Positions 32,378 to 43,217 of a stretch of DNA of 57,650 nucleotides are shown here, piece after piece. Source of the DNA: Micractinium sp. NFX-FRZ. Taxonomy: Eukaryota > Chlorophyta > Trebouxiophyceae > Chlorellales > Chlorellaceae. The position numbers were made by a program, and so were the translations under genes. The stretch is taken from the NCBI GenBank assembly GCA_029339195.1, contig JAPTJF010000406.1, positions 1 to 57,650 of the forward strand. Direction: 5' to 3'. The notes beneath the pieces are model-generated. The model was not told where the DNA came from, made no database searches, and was given only the letters and a program-made list of their open reading frames with translations. Each line of letters begins with the position of its first letter. The stretch's first letter is position 1.

Positions 32378-35300
32378 CGATGCGGAAATGCCGCAGGCGG
32401 CAGCAGGGGATGGCGGCGGGCGGGGCAGGGGCAGGGGCAGGGGGAAGGTCACAGAAGAGGAGCGCAAGGCACGCAACCGCGCCACGCAGGCTCGCTTCCG
32501 TGAGCGGCAAAAGGTGCGAGCGCGCCCCGCGAGCCCTGCCTGTCCGGCGCAGGCACAGTCTTTGCTGGTGTGCAAGGCACCCCGGGAGCACGTTTCCCTG
32601 CTGCTGTGTGCTGTCGGCCACCCGCACCCCGCCCCTTCCCCATGCCATATGGCCGGTCATGTCTGCCCCTGTGCCTGCACCCTTGCCTACCTTTGCCCCC
32701 AACAAGCATCCGGCTTCCAATTTGTGTCCGTCCCACGGCAGCGTCTCACCCCTCTCTTCCTGACTTCCCACCCTGCAGGTTGCAGTGAGCAGCTAGGCTG
32801 GCTAGCAAGTCTGCACCCACTTGTTCTGCACCCTTTCAAAACATAAATGGGTTTCCTGCTCCACACGCTGGTCGCCTGCATTCCCTGCTTTTGCTCGATG
32901 CAGGTCCGCACCTGGCCGAGCAGCTGGCCAGCGAGTTTGCAACCGCTTCTCGTGTGCACCCTCCCAACACTGCACCCCACCCCCCGCTGCACGTGCCCCC
33001 TTTCACACTGTCCAGCATCCACCCACCCCCGGCATTGCTGGCTGGCTGCAGGTGCGCAACGAGCAGCTGGCCAGCGAGTTTGCGACTGCCGAGGCCCAGC
33101 TGCAGCGGGAGCGGGAGGAGCAGGCGGGGCTGGCAGCTGAGAATGCGGCACTGCAGAAGATGCTGATGGTGAAGGAGGAGGTGCTGGGGCGGCTGGGTGC
33201 TGACGTGGACGGGGCGGAGGGCAATGAGGGGGGGTGCAGAGGGGAGGGGGCCGCGGCGGCTGCGGCGGCTGACGGTGCGCAGCGACTGCTGCTGCTGGAG
33301 GTGGCGGGCAGCGGCAGCAGCGTCCAGCAGGCGGCGGGCGCCACTGCTGCCGCACAGGCGGCGGCGCAGCAGGCTGCCAGCACTGTGAGCGGCGGCGGCG
33401 GCGGCTCAGCGAGCAGCGGCAGCCGCGGCAGCGCGTACACCGCCGCGGCATCTTCCGCATCCGGCGGCCCCAACCTGCGCCGAAATTCCTCTTCATGCGG
33501 GGGGATGAGCAGGCTGGTGGCGGCACAGATGGAGCAGCTGGGCCACGAACTGACAGCGCACATAGCCATGCTTGAGCTCCCGATTGACACACACCCTGAT
33601 GAGGCGAGTTACCGACCGCTGTTGGTTGCCGTTGCCATTGCTCCGCTGCTTGCCACGCTGAGCCCTGCTGTGGCCTGCCTGCTGTGCCTGCTGTGCCTGC
33701 TGTGCCTGCTTTGCCGCTGCTGGCTGCTGTGTCCTGCTCCCTTGGGTGCAGCCCGCCAGACGTGCTGCCGCCGCCTGTTGCCTGCGCCCACGCTGCCTCG
33801 CACCCACAAGTTACATGCTCCCCTTTTGCCTGCCCCCTCCTCCTCTTTGCCTCACTATGCGCCTTGCCATCTTTGCTTCTGTCTCTGACCAAGCAGGCCA
33901 TGGCGGTGGCTCACGCCAAGCTGAAGCAGCCTGCAATGAGGCCCCTCCTCCAAGACTCACGCTCGGGGCAGCAGGCAGCAGCAGCAGAGGAGCAGCAGGC
34001 GCGGCAGGCGGGAGCGGGGCCCTTTGCGCCGCCCCCCGCCGGCAGTGCGGAGGAGGAGGAGGAGGAGGAGGAGGAGGAGGCTGCATCGCGGGGGCGGCCG
34101 CTGGTGCGGGCAGAGGGGGCGGGGGGCGGCGGCAGCCGGGGGGAGAGCCAGGAGCCTGTGCTGTCGCTGCTGGTTCAGGAGCGGCCCGACCTGCTGGAGA
34201 GGATCCAGCGGATGAGCGCCGAGGAGTTTGTGGCTGAATGGCAGGAGCTTGCGGGGACGTTCAAGTGAGAGGGGGCGGGCGGGCGGGCGGGTACACACGT
34301 GCAAGCCTGGGTGGCTGGCGGTGTCGCGGCTGATGGGCGGGGCTGCTTGGAGGCACAGAAACGTGTGGCTGCAGGATGCACCAGGGGTGCCCAGCGTCTG
34401 ACAGACATGACTGGCAATGCTGGTTGGTATGCATGAGGGGTGCAGCATGAGGTGGAGGTTGTGCCACTGACAAGTGCGCCTTGGTTTTCAGCGCTCACAC
34501 GCAGCCGCACTCTCTCGCCTCCCCGCCAGGACCATTCTGACGGCCCACGACGAGGGCCTCAGGTCGCCGGAGGCGGACCTGGAGCGCATTCTGGAGCTGT
34601 TTAGGGGATGGGTGGGTCGGGTGGGTGCCTGCTCATCTCCCTCTGCCCTCGCTCCCCACTCCGCCGGTGCCCCTCTCCCTGCCCGCCTCTGCGCTGCGGG
34701 CATTTTGCTTGGGAGTGCCTGGTGCTGCTGGCGCCTCCGCAGCGGGGGGGCGGCGCTCTGCTGCACTCAACTCTGGTGGCTCAGCAGTGCTGCTGCTCCC
34801 ACGATGGTCTCGGCCCTCGCCCCATGCCCGCGCTCCTCTTCTGGCACCCACGTCGATGCACGTGCCTCTCCCTCATCTTCCACCCCACCCATGTAGCTTC
34901 CCTGCTGCTTCCCTGCACTCACCATGCTCCACACCTCCTGCCCTGCAGAGCGGCTCCATCTCCCTCACGCTGCACTACAAGCCGGAGAACGCCGAGGCGC
35001 TGTTTGCCACCGCCGCACAGGTGGGCTCAGGTTGTAACGTTCGGCGTCGGTCCAAGGTTCAGGGCCTTGAGAGGAGAACGCCGAGGCGCTGGTTGCACCG
35101 CCGCACAGGTGGTGCCCGGTGGGAGCGGCACACCAGCAGCCAGCAGGAAGCGGGAGGAGGGGCCAGGAAAGGGAGAACAGGAGAGCAAGGAAGGGGGGAG
35201 GCGGGGGGTGCAGAAAAGACGAGGGAGAAAGAGGGGTTTTATCCTGTCGGGGAGCGCAACCTGCTGCTGCTGCTCGTGTCGTGTGGGCATGGTGGGGCGG

Positions 35301-36974
35301 TTGTCAGCTGTGGAAAGAAGGTACATGCCTACTCGCAAGTAAGTCTGCTGTAACCAGCAGCGCTAGGCCAGCGCAGGTCAGCCCATTAGCCTGGGCTGCA
35401 ACCCACGCCGCCCTCTTGCCGCCACCTGGCTCCCTGCAGGCGCCGCCGGGCATGTGGGAGGCTGCTGCTAGCAGCCTGGCCCCCACACACGCGCAGTGCA
35501 CCATGCTGCGCCAGCTGTGGCACGCATACGCAAGCCGCGTGCAGACCGTCAGGTGACAATTTCTGACACTGGCGGGCCTGCCTAGGGAGCAGAGGGGCTG
35601 TGGAAAGGCTTCCGGGAGGCTGGTTGGGAGCAGCTGTAGCTACAACCCTGGGCAGCTGTAGTGACCAGACCTGCACGAACCCTGGCCAGCCCAGCACAGG
35701 CGCAGCCCAGCACAAACGCCGCTTGACACAGCACAGCACAACCCAGCCTTGCCCACCATCCTGTGCCGGTCTCCCACTCATGCAGGGCGGAGCGTGCGGC
35801 GGCGATGCAGGCCGTGCAGCACGCCGCGTCCGCTGCTTCTGTGTCTCCCGCCTCCCTGCCTGCCGACACCCTGGGGTGAGCATCGCCAGCCTGCTGCAGG
35901 AGGGTGTGCGCTCGACTGCGTGCCAAGGCACGCGCCGGTCGCGCAGGCTGCCGGGGTACGGCCCGCGCACCACACGCCTCCTCTGCTGCGCCCTCCTCAT
36001 CTCTCGCCACCACCTGTTTGCCTCTGCAACGCCGCTCTCCCACGCTGGCCCCTCCTCCACTCCCACCCCTTCGTATCAGGCCGCCTCGCTCCGTGTGCCA
36101 TGTAATGCCGCTCACTTACCCCGCTGACGGTTTCCGCCCCCACCCCCAAGTGCATCGCCCTCATGTCGCTCTACCTGGGCCTTGTGTGCAACTCCAATGC
36201 CACTCCCTCCGACTCTCATACCCTCTGCCCCCATCGCCCCCACATCACTTCGACCGTTGCAGCGCCCTCATGTCGCCTACCTGGGCCTGTGTGCCACTCC
36301 AACGCCGCTCACCCTGCTTCGACTCTATTACCCCCTGCCCCCATCACTTCCCCCGATTGCAGCGCCCTCATGTCGCGCTACCTGGGCCTGTTTGACGCGG
36401 CGGGGCGGCTGAGCACGCTGAAGGACGCCGAGTTTGTGGCGATGCTGCAGCTGATGGGGCGCACCGGCGCGGTGAGCACACTCGCCGCGATGATGCGCCG
36501 TGCCTCAAGCTGCGCTGCGCTGCGCTGTGCCAAGGCATGCGTGCTGCCCCGTGCCGCTGTGCTGTGCCGGTTTTGGCTGATTCGACGCACCGAGCGGCGG
36601 CGCGGAGCGCTCTGCCATGTGCTGGACTTGTGTTGGACCTGTGCTGTGCTGTGCTGTGCCGATCCGACCACACCTTGCAGACAGCCCAGCCCCAACTGTC
36701 CTCCTCCCTTCCCCCGCGCCTGCCCCCGCTGCCGCAGGTCTTCTCTCCCGTCCAAAAGGCGCGCCTGGCGGCGGCCTGCCACCCCTACTTCCCAGACGTC
36801 GTGCAGATGGTGCGCGTGTTTGCCTCCCTGCCCGACCCCCCGCCCGGCCAGCAGCAGCAGCAGCAGCAGGCGGCAGGGCAAGAGCCGCTGTCACCAGCGC
36901 AGCGGGAGCAGCGGCAGCAGGCGCACTTGGTGGAGGTGGCGGTCAAGGCGGAGGAAGCGATGATGGGCACCTAG
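31962..36974 (+). CDS. bZIP transcription factor with long C-terminal domain
   Basis: Nine exons, 724 aa: 31962-32513, 33052-33603, 33897-34264, 34530-34611, 34949-35020, 35440-35552, 35786-35875, 36363-36471, 36738-36974. Residues about 161-185 are the DNA-binding basic region (EEERKARNRATQARFRERQK) with the N-x7-R signature. The first zipper leucine falls at the canonical spacing after intron 1 (VRNEQLASEF) and is followed by a coiled coil to about 225. The N-terminus is proline/leucine-rich with a 12-Gln run, a likely activation region. The C-terminal 330 residues are helical (PDLLERIQRMSAEEFVAEWQ; ALMSRYLGLFDAAGRLSTL), without a family I recognise. There is an acidic Glu9 run at about 34052-34078. 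Intron 2 appears to use a GC donor (GAG|GCGAGT), the weakest junction. It is a nuclear regulator; its targets are unknown. Confidence 0.85.
32340..32375 (+). repeat. (CAG)12 polyglutamine tract in bZIP exon 1
   Basis: Twelve uninterrupted CAG codons just upstream of the basic region. Pure codon repetition suggests length polymorphism between strains. Confidence 0.95.
32910..32946 (+). repeat. Splice-site echo of bZIP exon 2 start
   Basis: GAGCAGCTGGCCAGCGAGTT (32918-32937) with a nearby TGCAG acceptor at 32899-32903 copies the start of exon 2 (same 20 bases at 33061-33080). The offset is 143 nt. It lies within intron 1, between the basic region and the zipper. Confidence 0.8.
35074..35112 (+). 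repeat. Splice-site echo of bZIP exon 5 end
   Basis: The exon 5 end GAGAACGCCGAGGCGCTG...CCGCCGCACAG|GTGG (34985-35024) recurs with small changes at 35074-35112, including an AG|GTGG donor. The offset is 89 nt. One base is missing within the copy, so its use would shift frame. Confidence 0.8.
36020..36400 (+). repeat. Tandem ~100 bp repeat ending in bZIP exon 8
   Basis: The exon 8 edge (GCAGCGCCCTCATGTCG...TACCTGGGCCTGT) occurs at 36361, at 36261 and, with GCATC in place of the acceptor, at about 36154. Each is preceded by a similar block (CAACGCCGCTC...). The period is about 100-107 nt. Only the last copy continues into coding sequence, so the upstream ones are decoy or ancestral acceptors. 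Confidence 0.85.
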
Positions 36975-38785
36975 CTAGCTGGCACCCGCTGCCTGCCTGC
37001 CTGCCTGCCTCCCCAGGCATGCGCATGCGCGCCCTGCCCCTTCCATTCCCCAAAGCCGCCCCTGGCCCCTGGCCGCCGTCTGCTGCGATGCCGCCTGGCC
37101 GCCTCTCCCTTCAATTGGGCTTCTCCTTTTCAGAAGGCGCCCTCCCAGCTGGCCAGGGGCCTGCGCCACACTACACCTGTACTCTGAATGCGCCCGTCTT
37201 TGTCTCCTTTCGAAGTACCCTTCCGGCCAGAACACAACCCAGCAAAGTGAACTCAAGACGAAAGCAACAGCCCCTGCGCCGATACAACACACCCGGCCCG
37301 CTTGGCCCGCTCGGCCCGCTCACCAGTTGCCTCACCTGTTGCCTGCCTCAGCTCACACCCTTCTCCACCCACCCATCCCATTCGGTTTGCCCTCAGAATC
37401 ATGCCCTCATGTTCTCAGATCATCCTGCCCCCTCTGTGCATCACAACCAACCTACCCCGTCTCCCTCTGCCATCCTGCCTTCATCCCTCCCCAAACTGAC
37501 ACCCGACTGTGTTGCCTCTCCCAAGCCCCGCTCAGTCCTACCTCTCCCACCGGTCTGCCATCCTGCCTTCTTGTGCACCCACCCCTGCACTCCCCGCTGG
37601 CTGGGGTGGCGCATGAAGTGCACATCCATTCACGCTTCCATGCCTGCGTTGCTATCGCATTTGCTGCTTGCTTGTAGAGCTACTTGCTTGTTCACAACGA
37701 GTTGTTTGTGTAGAGCACACTCACGGGCAGACGCCGGTGCGGGCAGACGCTGCCACAGGGGGCGGAACACGAGGGGGGCAGATGGGGCAGATGGCACGGT
37801 GCAGTGCAGTGCGGCGGACAAAGGGCAGGGTGTCAGTGCGGGCCAACGGGCCATGAAAGGAGGGCGTGGCATGAGGAGGGCCGGAGGGGAAGGGGGAACT
37901 GCAAGTGCGACACAGACAAAGGCCGCAATGCATGGGAGTGGCGATGCACACACACGTGCGACACACGCTGACACGCACAACGAGGCCTGCAGTGCATGCA
38001 CACAAGATCTGGCTTGCACAATGCAGGGCAGTGCTGGGTTTATGAAATAATGGTGGCGTGTTCTATGGAGGACAAGGACAGGAGCAGCAATGAGGCCGAA
38101 GGGGGACTGCGGCCGCAGCCAATGGCGCGGCACAAAGCGCGCGAGGGCGAGGGTTTGGGTGTGGCAGTAGTGCCAGGCCGGTGCCAAGCAAAGAAGCACT
38201 GGGGGAGGGTGCGAGGTGGATCCTTTGTTGGCCTGGAAGAGGCGGGTACGCTCAGAGGGGTTGGTTGAGGGTGTGCGAGGCTGGACGCTCAGAGGGGGCA
38301 AGGAACAGCAGAGAGGACAGAAATTTGTGGGAGAGCAGGGCAGACCAAGTGGGGCTATAGGGGACATCGACGTATGGTGGGCATGACAGAGCCACGCCTC
38401 CAAGGGCAGGGCTACAGCGCGCTGCGCAAAGTGGCAGGGTGAAGCTTGGGAGGGGGCACAGTGGGAAGGGAGAGGATCCTTGTTGCTCTTTGTTGCTTGA
38501 TGATCAAGGGGCAGGGAGACTACTATAAGCGTGCATTGAGCAGCTCGGCCGGAAGATATAAGGTTGCTGATGGGTGGTGCGCTGTGAGTGTGTTGTGTTG
38601 CTTTGCGGGACAGGCAGGGGCGGCGGAAAAGGGGGCACCCAGGTGGGCAGCACAGCGAGGGCGACCACTGAAAGCGTGAACTCAGCAGCAGCGCTCAGCA
38701 AGTCTTTCAGAGGAGCCTGCTCAGTGAGCAGGCCGCCTGGGCGCGGCTGGGCCATCTTGGGTCATTGTTACTGGCCTTCACTCGC
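36975..38785. other. Convergent 3' region between bZIP and unknown gene B
   Basis: 1.8 kb between two stop codons facing each other. Long open frames exist on the minus strand (37630-38403), but they are cysteine/proline-rich, unsplit and unlike any family. I treat the interval as two long 3' UTRs. No TGTAA signal was found. Confidence 0.45.
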
Positions 38786-39855
38786 CTACAGGGAGCTCCA
38801 GAAGCAGTCGGCCGGCATGGCCTCGGGCTGCCACAGTGCCGCGGGCGCCGTGCCCGCCTGGCTCGCTGCCTTGCCCAGCAGCGCCAAGCAGGCTGCGCCG
38901 TGCGCCGCCTCCAGCTCCAGCCTGTCCCCCAGCTGCTGCATGAGTGCACGCATGAGGCGTGTGGAGGCGCCCGTGGGGGTTGCTGCCAGTTGGAAGGAGC
39001 ACATGCCACGGCCCAAGGGCTCCGTGTGCTGGTGGTGGTGGTGGTTGTCTGCGTTAGGCTGCCCGCCTGCCGCTGCGCTGCTGCCTTGTTCTGTCACGCT
39101 GCCGCCGCCCCTGGCCACGGCCGCCGTGGTGGCGGGGTGCAGCAGCGTGGTGCAGGCAAGGGCGGTGCCGTCTGCAGGGGGCAGACGGGCGGGCAAGGGT
39201 GTGCGGGCGGGCGGGTTGTGAGCGCGGGTGGGGCGAGGCGGCAAGTATGGGGGCGAAGGGCATGCGTCTGACCACATGCGCCGCGCAGGCCGAGGTCCTG
39301 AAAGATGCCTCCTGCTCTTGCTGACGAGCTTTGTGATCCACAGGGCTGCACACGCTGCCTCACCTGGGGAGGGCAGGGTGGCGGTGATACAGGTTGCTGC
39401 TGGGAAGAGGCGCGCAAGCAGGGCCTCTGCGTGCGCCTCAACGTGCGTGTGGCGCCCCGCCAGGGCGCCCGCCAGAGCGTCCAGCAGCCGCCCCAGCAGC
39501 CGCCCCGCGTCCGCCGGGGCATCGTGGCTGTCGTGGGCTGGCGCAGGATTGTGAGCAGGGGCGCGCTGCTGCTGCTGCAGGGAGGCCTGCAAGGGTGCGG
39601 CGGCGGCGGCGGCAGGCGCTGGTCAGGGTATCCAGTGAGTTCAGCCAATCAACCACGCTGGCCTCTCCAGGGCGTGTCACTCACCACAGGCTGGAGGCCC
39701 GGCAGCACGGTGGCGAGAGAACTGGAGAAAGTCTCCTGGTGCGGCTCGAGCACGGCCAGCGCCCGAGGCCCGGCCTTGGCGCAGCCCGTCGTGCGCAGCG
39801 GCTTGTCCGCGCTGGCGGTCTGCATAGATCGCTGTTGGAAGCGCAGTGGCCTCAT
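38786..39855 (-). CDS. Unknown protein B, paralogue of protein A
   Basis: Three exons, 259 aa: 39855-39685, 39586-39364 and 39171-38786. Exon 2 contains a helical segment (LLGRLLDALAGALAGRHTHV ... ALLARLFPAA). Exon 3 contains a His-rich insertion (NADNHHHHQHTEPLG), then SFQLAATPTGASTRLMRALM and an Ala-rich helix. The protein ends MPADCFWSSL. The LxxLFP block, the following S/T-rich segment and the terminal N/ADCFW motif also occur in protein A at 41162-42032. I do not recognise the fold; a small ligand-binding (GAF/PAS-like) or roadblock-like domain is possible but unsupported. The start is uncertain because the frame is open upstream to about 40020. Confidence 0.6.
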
Positions 39856-41161
39856 GGTTGCGAGCAAAACGGCGGTGAGGGGCCTGGTCAGTGGCAGGTC
39901 AGTGGTTTTGTGGCCGCACTGCTTCGATGCGACGAAAAATACAATGCAGATAGGTGGTGCGACCAGTGAGAGAATGTGGTGGTTGCTGCACATCCCCGAA
40001 TCACCATAACGTGACAGCACAGCAGCAGCCCAGCGCGGCGCTGCCAGTCCTGCGGCAGCTTCTATGGCCAGCTGCTGGCTTCAACCATTTGCCGTGTCAC
40101 GTTCCTCCTCCCCAATAGAGATCGCATTGTGCACTGCGCAAGCTTTCTAAGCAATGGTTACAGGGAAATGGGTGTCCAGAGCGGAGTGTCAAGAAGCAGG
40201 GGTGGTGCTCAGCTCCAGCTGGAGCGCGGCTGGGGAAGGGAAAGGGAGCCGCAGATCGGCAAGCAGGTATGAATCAAAGCGAGCAAGTGCGAGGGCTGGC
40301 TAGTGATGTTGATACAATGGCATGAATGTAAGCGCGCAGACATGAAAGAAAGCAAAGGGGCCCGGGACAGCGGGCAAATGAAGGCAAGGCATGGGGTTGA
40401 ATGGGCGGTGAAGGTGTCTGGGTGGGGTGTGCCCCGCACACAGTAGGCGAGGCGGGGGCGGTGCTTTGATAAAATGAGCGGGTGCGGTGTCTTGGATAAT
40501 ATGCGAAGCGGGGACGGCAACAAGGCGCTCAAGAAAGGGAGTTGATAAGTGAAGGGTGAGAGAGGCAAGCACTGCGCTCGGAAAACAATCAGCAAAGGAG
40601 TGCGTCGGGGGAGGCCGAGGGAGGCTGGAGCAGGACAGGACGGGACAGGCATACGGTGGCATATTGACGGGAGGGATGGCACACAGGTTGAGGCATGTTG
40701 AGGGGACAAGGGAGCGCTACTAACGGGCTTGCCTCGCGGCTGGGCGAGCGATGATGGGAAAGGTGGGGGAGTCGTTCATTTGTGGGTCTCTGTATCAGTT
40801 GTTGCAATCTGCAAACGCGCGCAGACGGCGGCGCAATGGGCATCATGCCGAGGCAGGCGCATGGCAGGCGCATGGTGGTCCGGCATAGCTTCGCTCTATG
40901 TGAGGTGTGAGCAAGGTCGGGGCGCACAGCTGAGCAGCTGGCCCAGATTGGAGCCACGAGAGGGCACACGAGGCGCGGCACGGCCCCCTTCATTAGGGGG
41001 CCTGCCGGCTTGGGGTGCTTCTTGTTTGGTTCAGTTCCAGGAGGGGAGGATGTGTGGTTTTCTGTGGGAGGATGCGTTGGCCAGGAAGCTGTTCGTTATG
41101 GGTGGGTGGGGGGCCACTGGCGGGTCATGGACGGGGCCACTGGTGGGTCATGGACGCCACG
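39856..41161 (-). other. Intergenic between unknown genes A and B
   Basis: 1.3 kb holding the 3' UTR of gene A and the promoter of gene B, both minus strand. A minus-strand TGTAA signal lies at 40158-40162. AT content is higher than in the flanks and no convincing coding frame is present. Confidence 0.45.
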
Positions 41162-42032
41162 TCAGCAGGCCTCCCAGAAGCAGTCGTTGGGCAGCGCGCT
41201 GCCGCCGGGCGTGGTGGGTTCTGTGGGCAGCGAGGCCTGCAGAAGGGGACAGGGGGAGGGGTGGCGAAGCGGGGAGGGCGGGTGTCAGGCGACCGTGGGT
41301 GCAAGGGGCACTTGCGGCTGTCTGCTGGCACGACCGACCGGTGCAAGCGGCAGCGGCAAGCCGACCAGTGGGTCACCACAAGCATTCCTGCCCGCCCCCG
41401 CAAACCCCCCCACGTGCGCACCTGTCGCTGGAAGGGGCTGCTGACTTCAAGGCTGCCCGCCAGGGCTTGGCTGAAGGCCTCCATCAGCTGAAGCTCCGCC
41501 TGGGAAGGCAGCGCCAGCAGAGAGAATGCAAGAACACCGCCCGTGGGCAGCGGCGCCTGCAGCTCGCCCGCGGCAGGCGCGCGGCTGCTGCCACCGCCCA
41601 GGAGGCTGCTGACTTGCAGACCGAGGCCGTCGGGGGAGGGACCCGAGGCATGGAGCGCGGCGCAGCTGGGGAAGAGCTGGGTCAGTAGGTCCGCCACGGG
41701 GCCGGGCAGAGGTGCGGCGGCAGGGGCGGCCACCGCCGCTGTCACCGCCCTCAGCGTCGACTCCAGGAGCGTGGGCGCCTGCGTGGGGCTGCGCGGTGAG
41801 ACGAGGCTCTGCAGGGGGCGGGGGACAGAGCAAAGGCCCGGCAAGGGTTCAGTCTTGCGGTTTCAGCCAATCGGCACGGCGGCCCAGCCGCCAGCCCTTC
41901 CCTGCACACCCCTGCGTTCCTCACCTCGCACTCGTCAGAGCTGTAGTCCACCTCCAGCACGGTGGAGAGCGACTGAGGGCGCGTCAGCTTAATTGCTGTC
42001 TGGCGCGCGCCGCTGGGGGCTACTGCTGCCAT
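41162..42032 (-). CDS. Unknown protein A, paralogue of protein B
   Basis: Three exons, 189 aa: 42032-41925, 41808-41422 and 41236-41162. It starts MAAVAPSGARQTAIKLTRPQ and exon 1 ends in an acidic patch (VDYSSDECE). Exon 2 has the helical block ESTLRAVTAAVAAP ... LLTQLFPSCAAL, a glycine/serine loop, and LAFSLLALPSQAELQLMEAF. The short last exon ends ALPNDCFWEAC. Intron positions match gene B only in part: exon 2 here covers material split over exons 2 and 3 in B. No signal peptide, membrane segment or known motif is seen. The two genes look like an old tandem duplication. Confidence 0.65.
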
Positions 42033-43217
42033 GATGGTGCTCGGGTGTCACAACAAACGTTTGAAGGGCTTTGAACACGGCCGTCGGAGCGCGGGCGTTG
42101 GCGCACAACAGCGTATCTCAACACGGCCGCGGCTGGTTGGCTGGCGAACGTTACTGGGCAACTGCAAACAGGGCAAGGTCTGAAACACGTGAGCGCTGAC
42201 TTCAGGAGCCGGCGGCCGCTCCTCCAAATCTAGCACCTGCTGGGCCTGTCGCAGCGCCGCAGTACCGCTCAGGCTGAAGCATTAATCAAGTGCATCCAGC
42301 TGGGTTGCCATCTTGGCAGCTTGTAACGGGCCAAGGTGAAACTTGCACTGCCTCATTCTGTTGGTTTCCCTGAAAGCAGGAACCGTGGAATGTGGGGGGA
42401 TGTATGGGCAATAAACAGCGACTTCACGGCCTCCATGTCTGTGCGTGGGCGGGGGAGGGTATCCTGTGCTGCGCGTCTGCCGCAACCACTTCTTCCTGGG
42501 GCACCTCGTGTTCACTTTAGATTCCGTGACCTTCCAAGCACTGGAACCAGTACATAAAACTTCGTGGCGGCAAGATGCATCGCACCGGAGATGCACAGGC
42601 TGGTCCGCCTTCTGATACCGGTGTACCGGGCCCACAGCGGTCACAATGCCAGCTAGTGCCTTGGGAGGCGCCTGACCACCAAAGGCTCTAAAACTTGGAG
42701 TGGAAGATTCATCTCCACGATGAAGGTCGATTCAAGTATGCGTCACTACCCGCAGGTTTTGCTGGGCAGCCTTCGGAAGAGAGCAAAACCATATGCCACC
42801 TGCTTTCGGGCAGACGCGTGGAACATCCGCTCGACATAGACCCATGCAGAATGTAAGCCCAACCATGTCGGAATTTCTTAATTGCCATTCAGGCTCGGCA
42901 TGGAAAGTTACACCCGATACTATCGCAGACCGCACGCACAAGCTGCATCGCCTGCACATATATCGACAACCGGCGGCGGCACTGACGCTTCCGCCCGCAG
43001 CGTGCGCAGCACAACATCGCTCCAGCGTTTCTGTCGCGCCTCGGAGGCCCACTATCCGATTGTCGCCTTCATTCCACGACTGTGGCGCTGCTCCCCTGTT
43101 TGAGCCGGTGGCCTGAGCCGGCTGGTGCGACCTGGCGCTCCAGGCTCTGCGCCTCCCAGCTCGTGGCGCTGCCCCTTCCAGCAGCACTACCTGGGCTGCG
43201 AAGATCGAGCTTGCAAT
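42033..43217. promoter_or_regulatory. Divergent promoter region between gene A and RecQ
   Basis: 1.2 kb between the ATG of gene A (minus) and the ATG of the helicase (plus). The frame before 43218 is open but lacks an ATG (the codon at 43125 is GTG). The middle (42280-43000) is less GC-rich. I see no tRNA, snRNA or other gene in it. Confidence 0.5.

Noticed and set aside
37630..38403. 257-codon minus-strand open frame
   Set aside because: Unsplit in an intron-dense genome, rich in Cys/Pro/Leu without any family pattern, and lying in a convergent 3' region; best explained by low stop density in GC-rich DNA.
42700..42760. GGTCGATTCAAG resembling a tRNA T-arm
   Set aside because: No matching acceptor stem, D-arm or anticodon loop could be formed around it.
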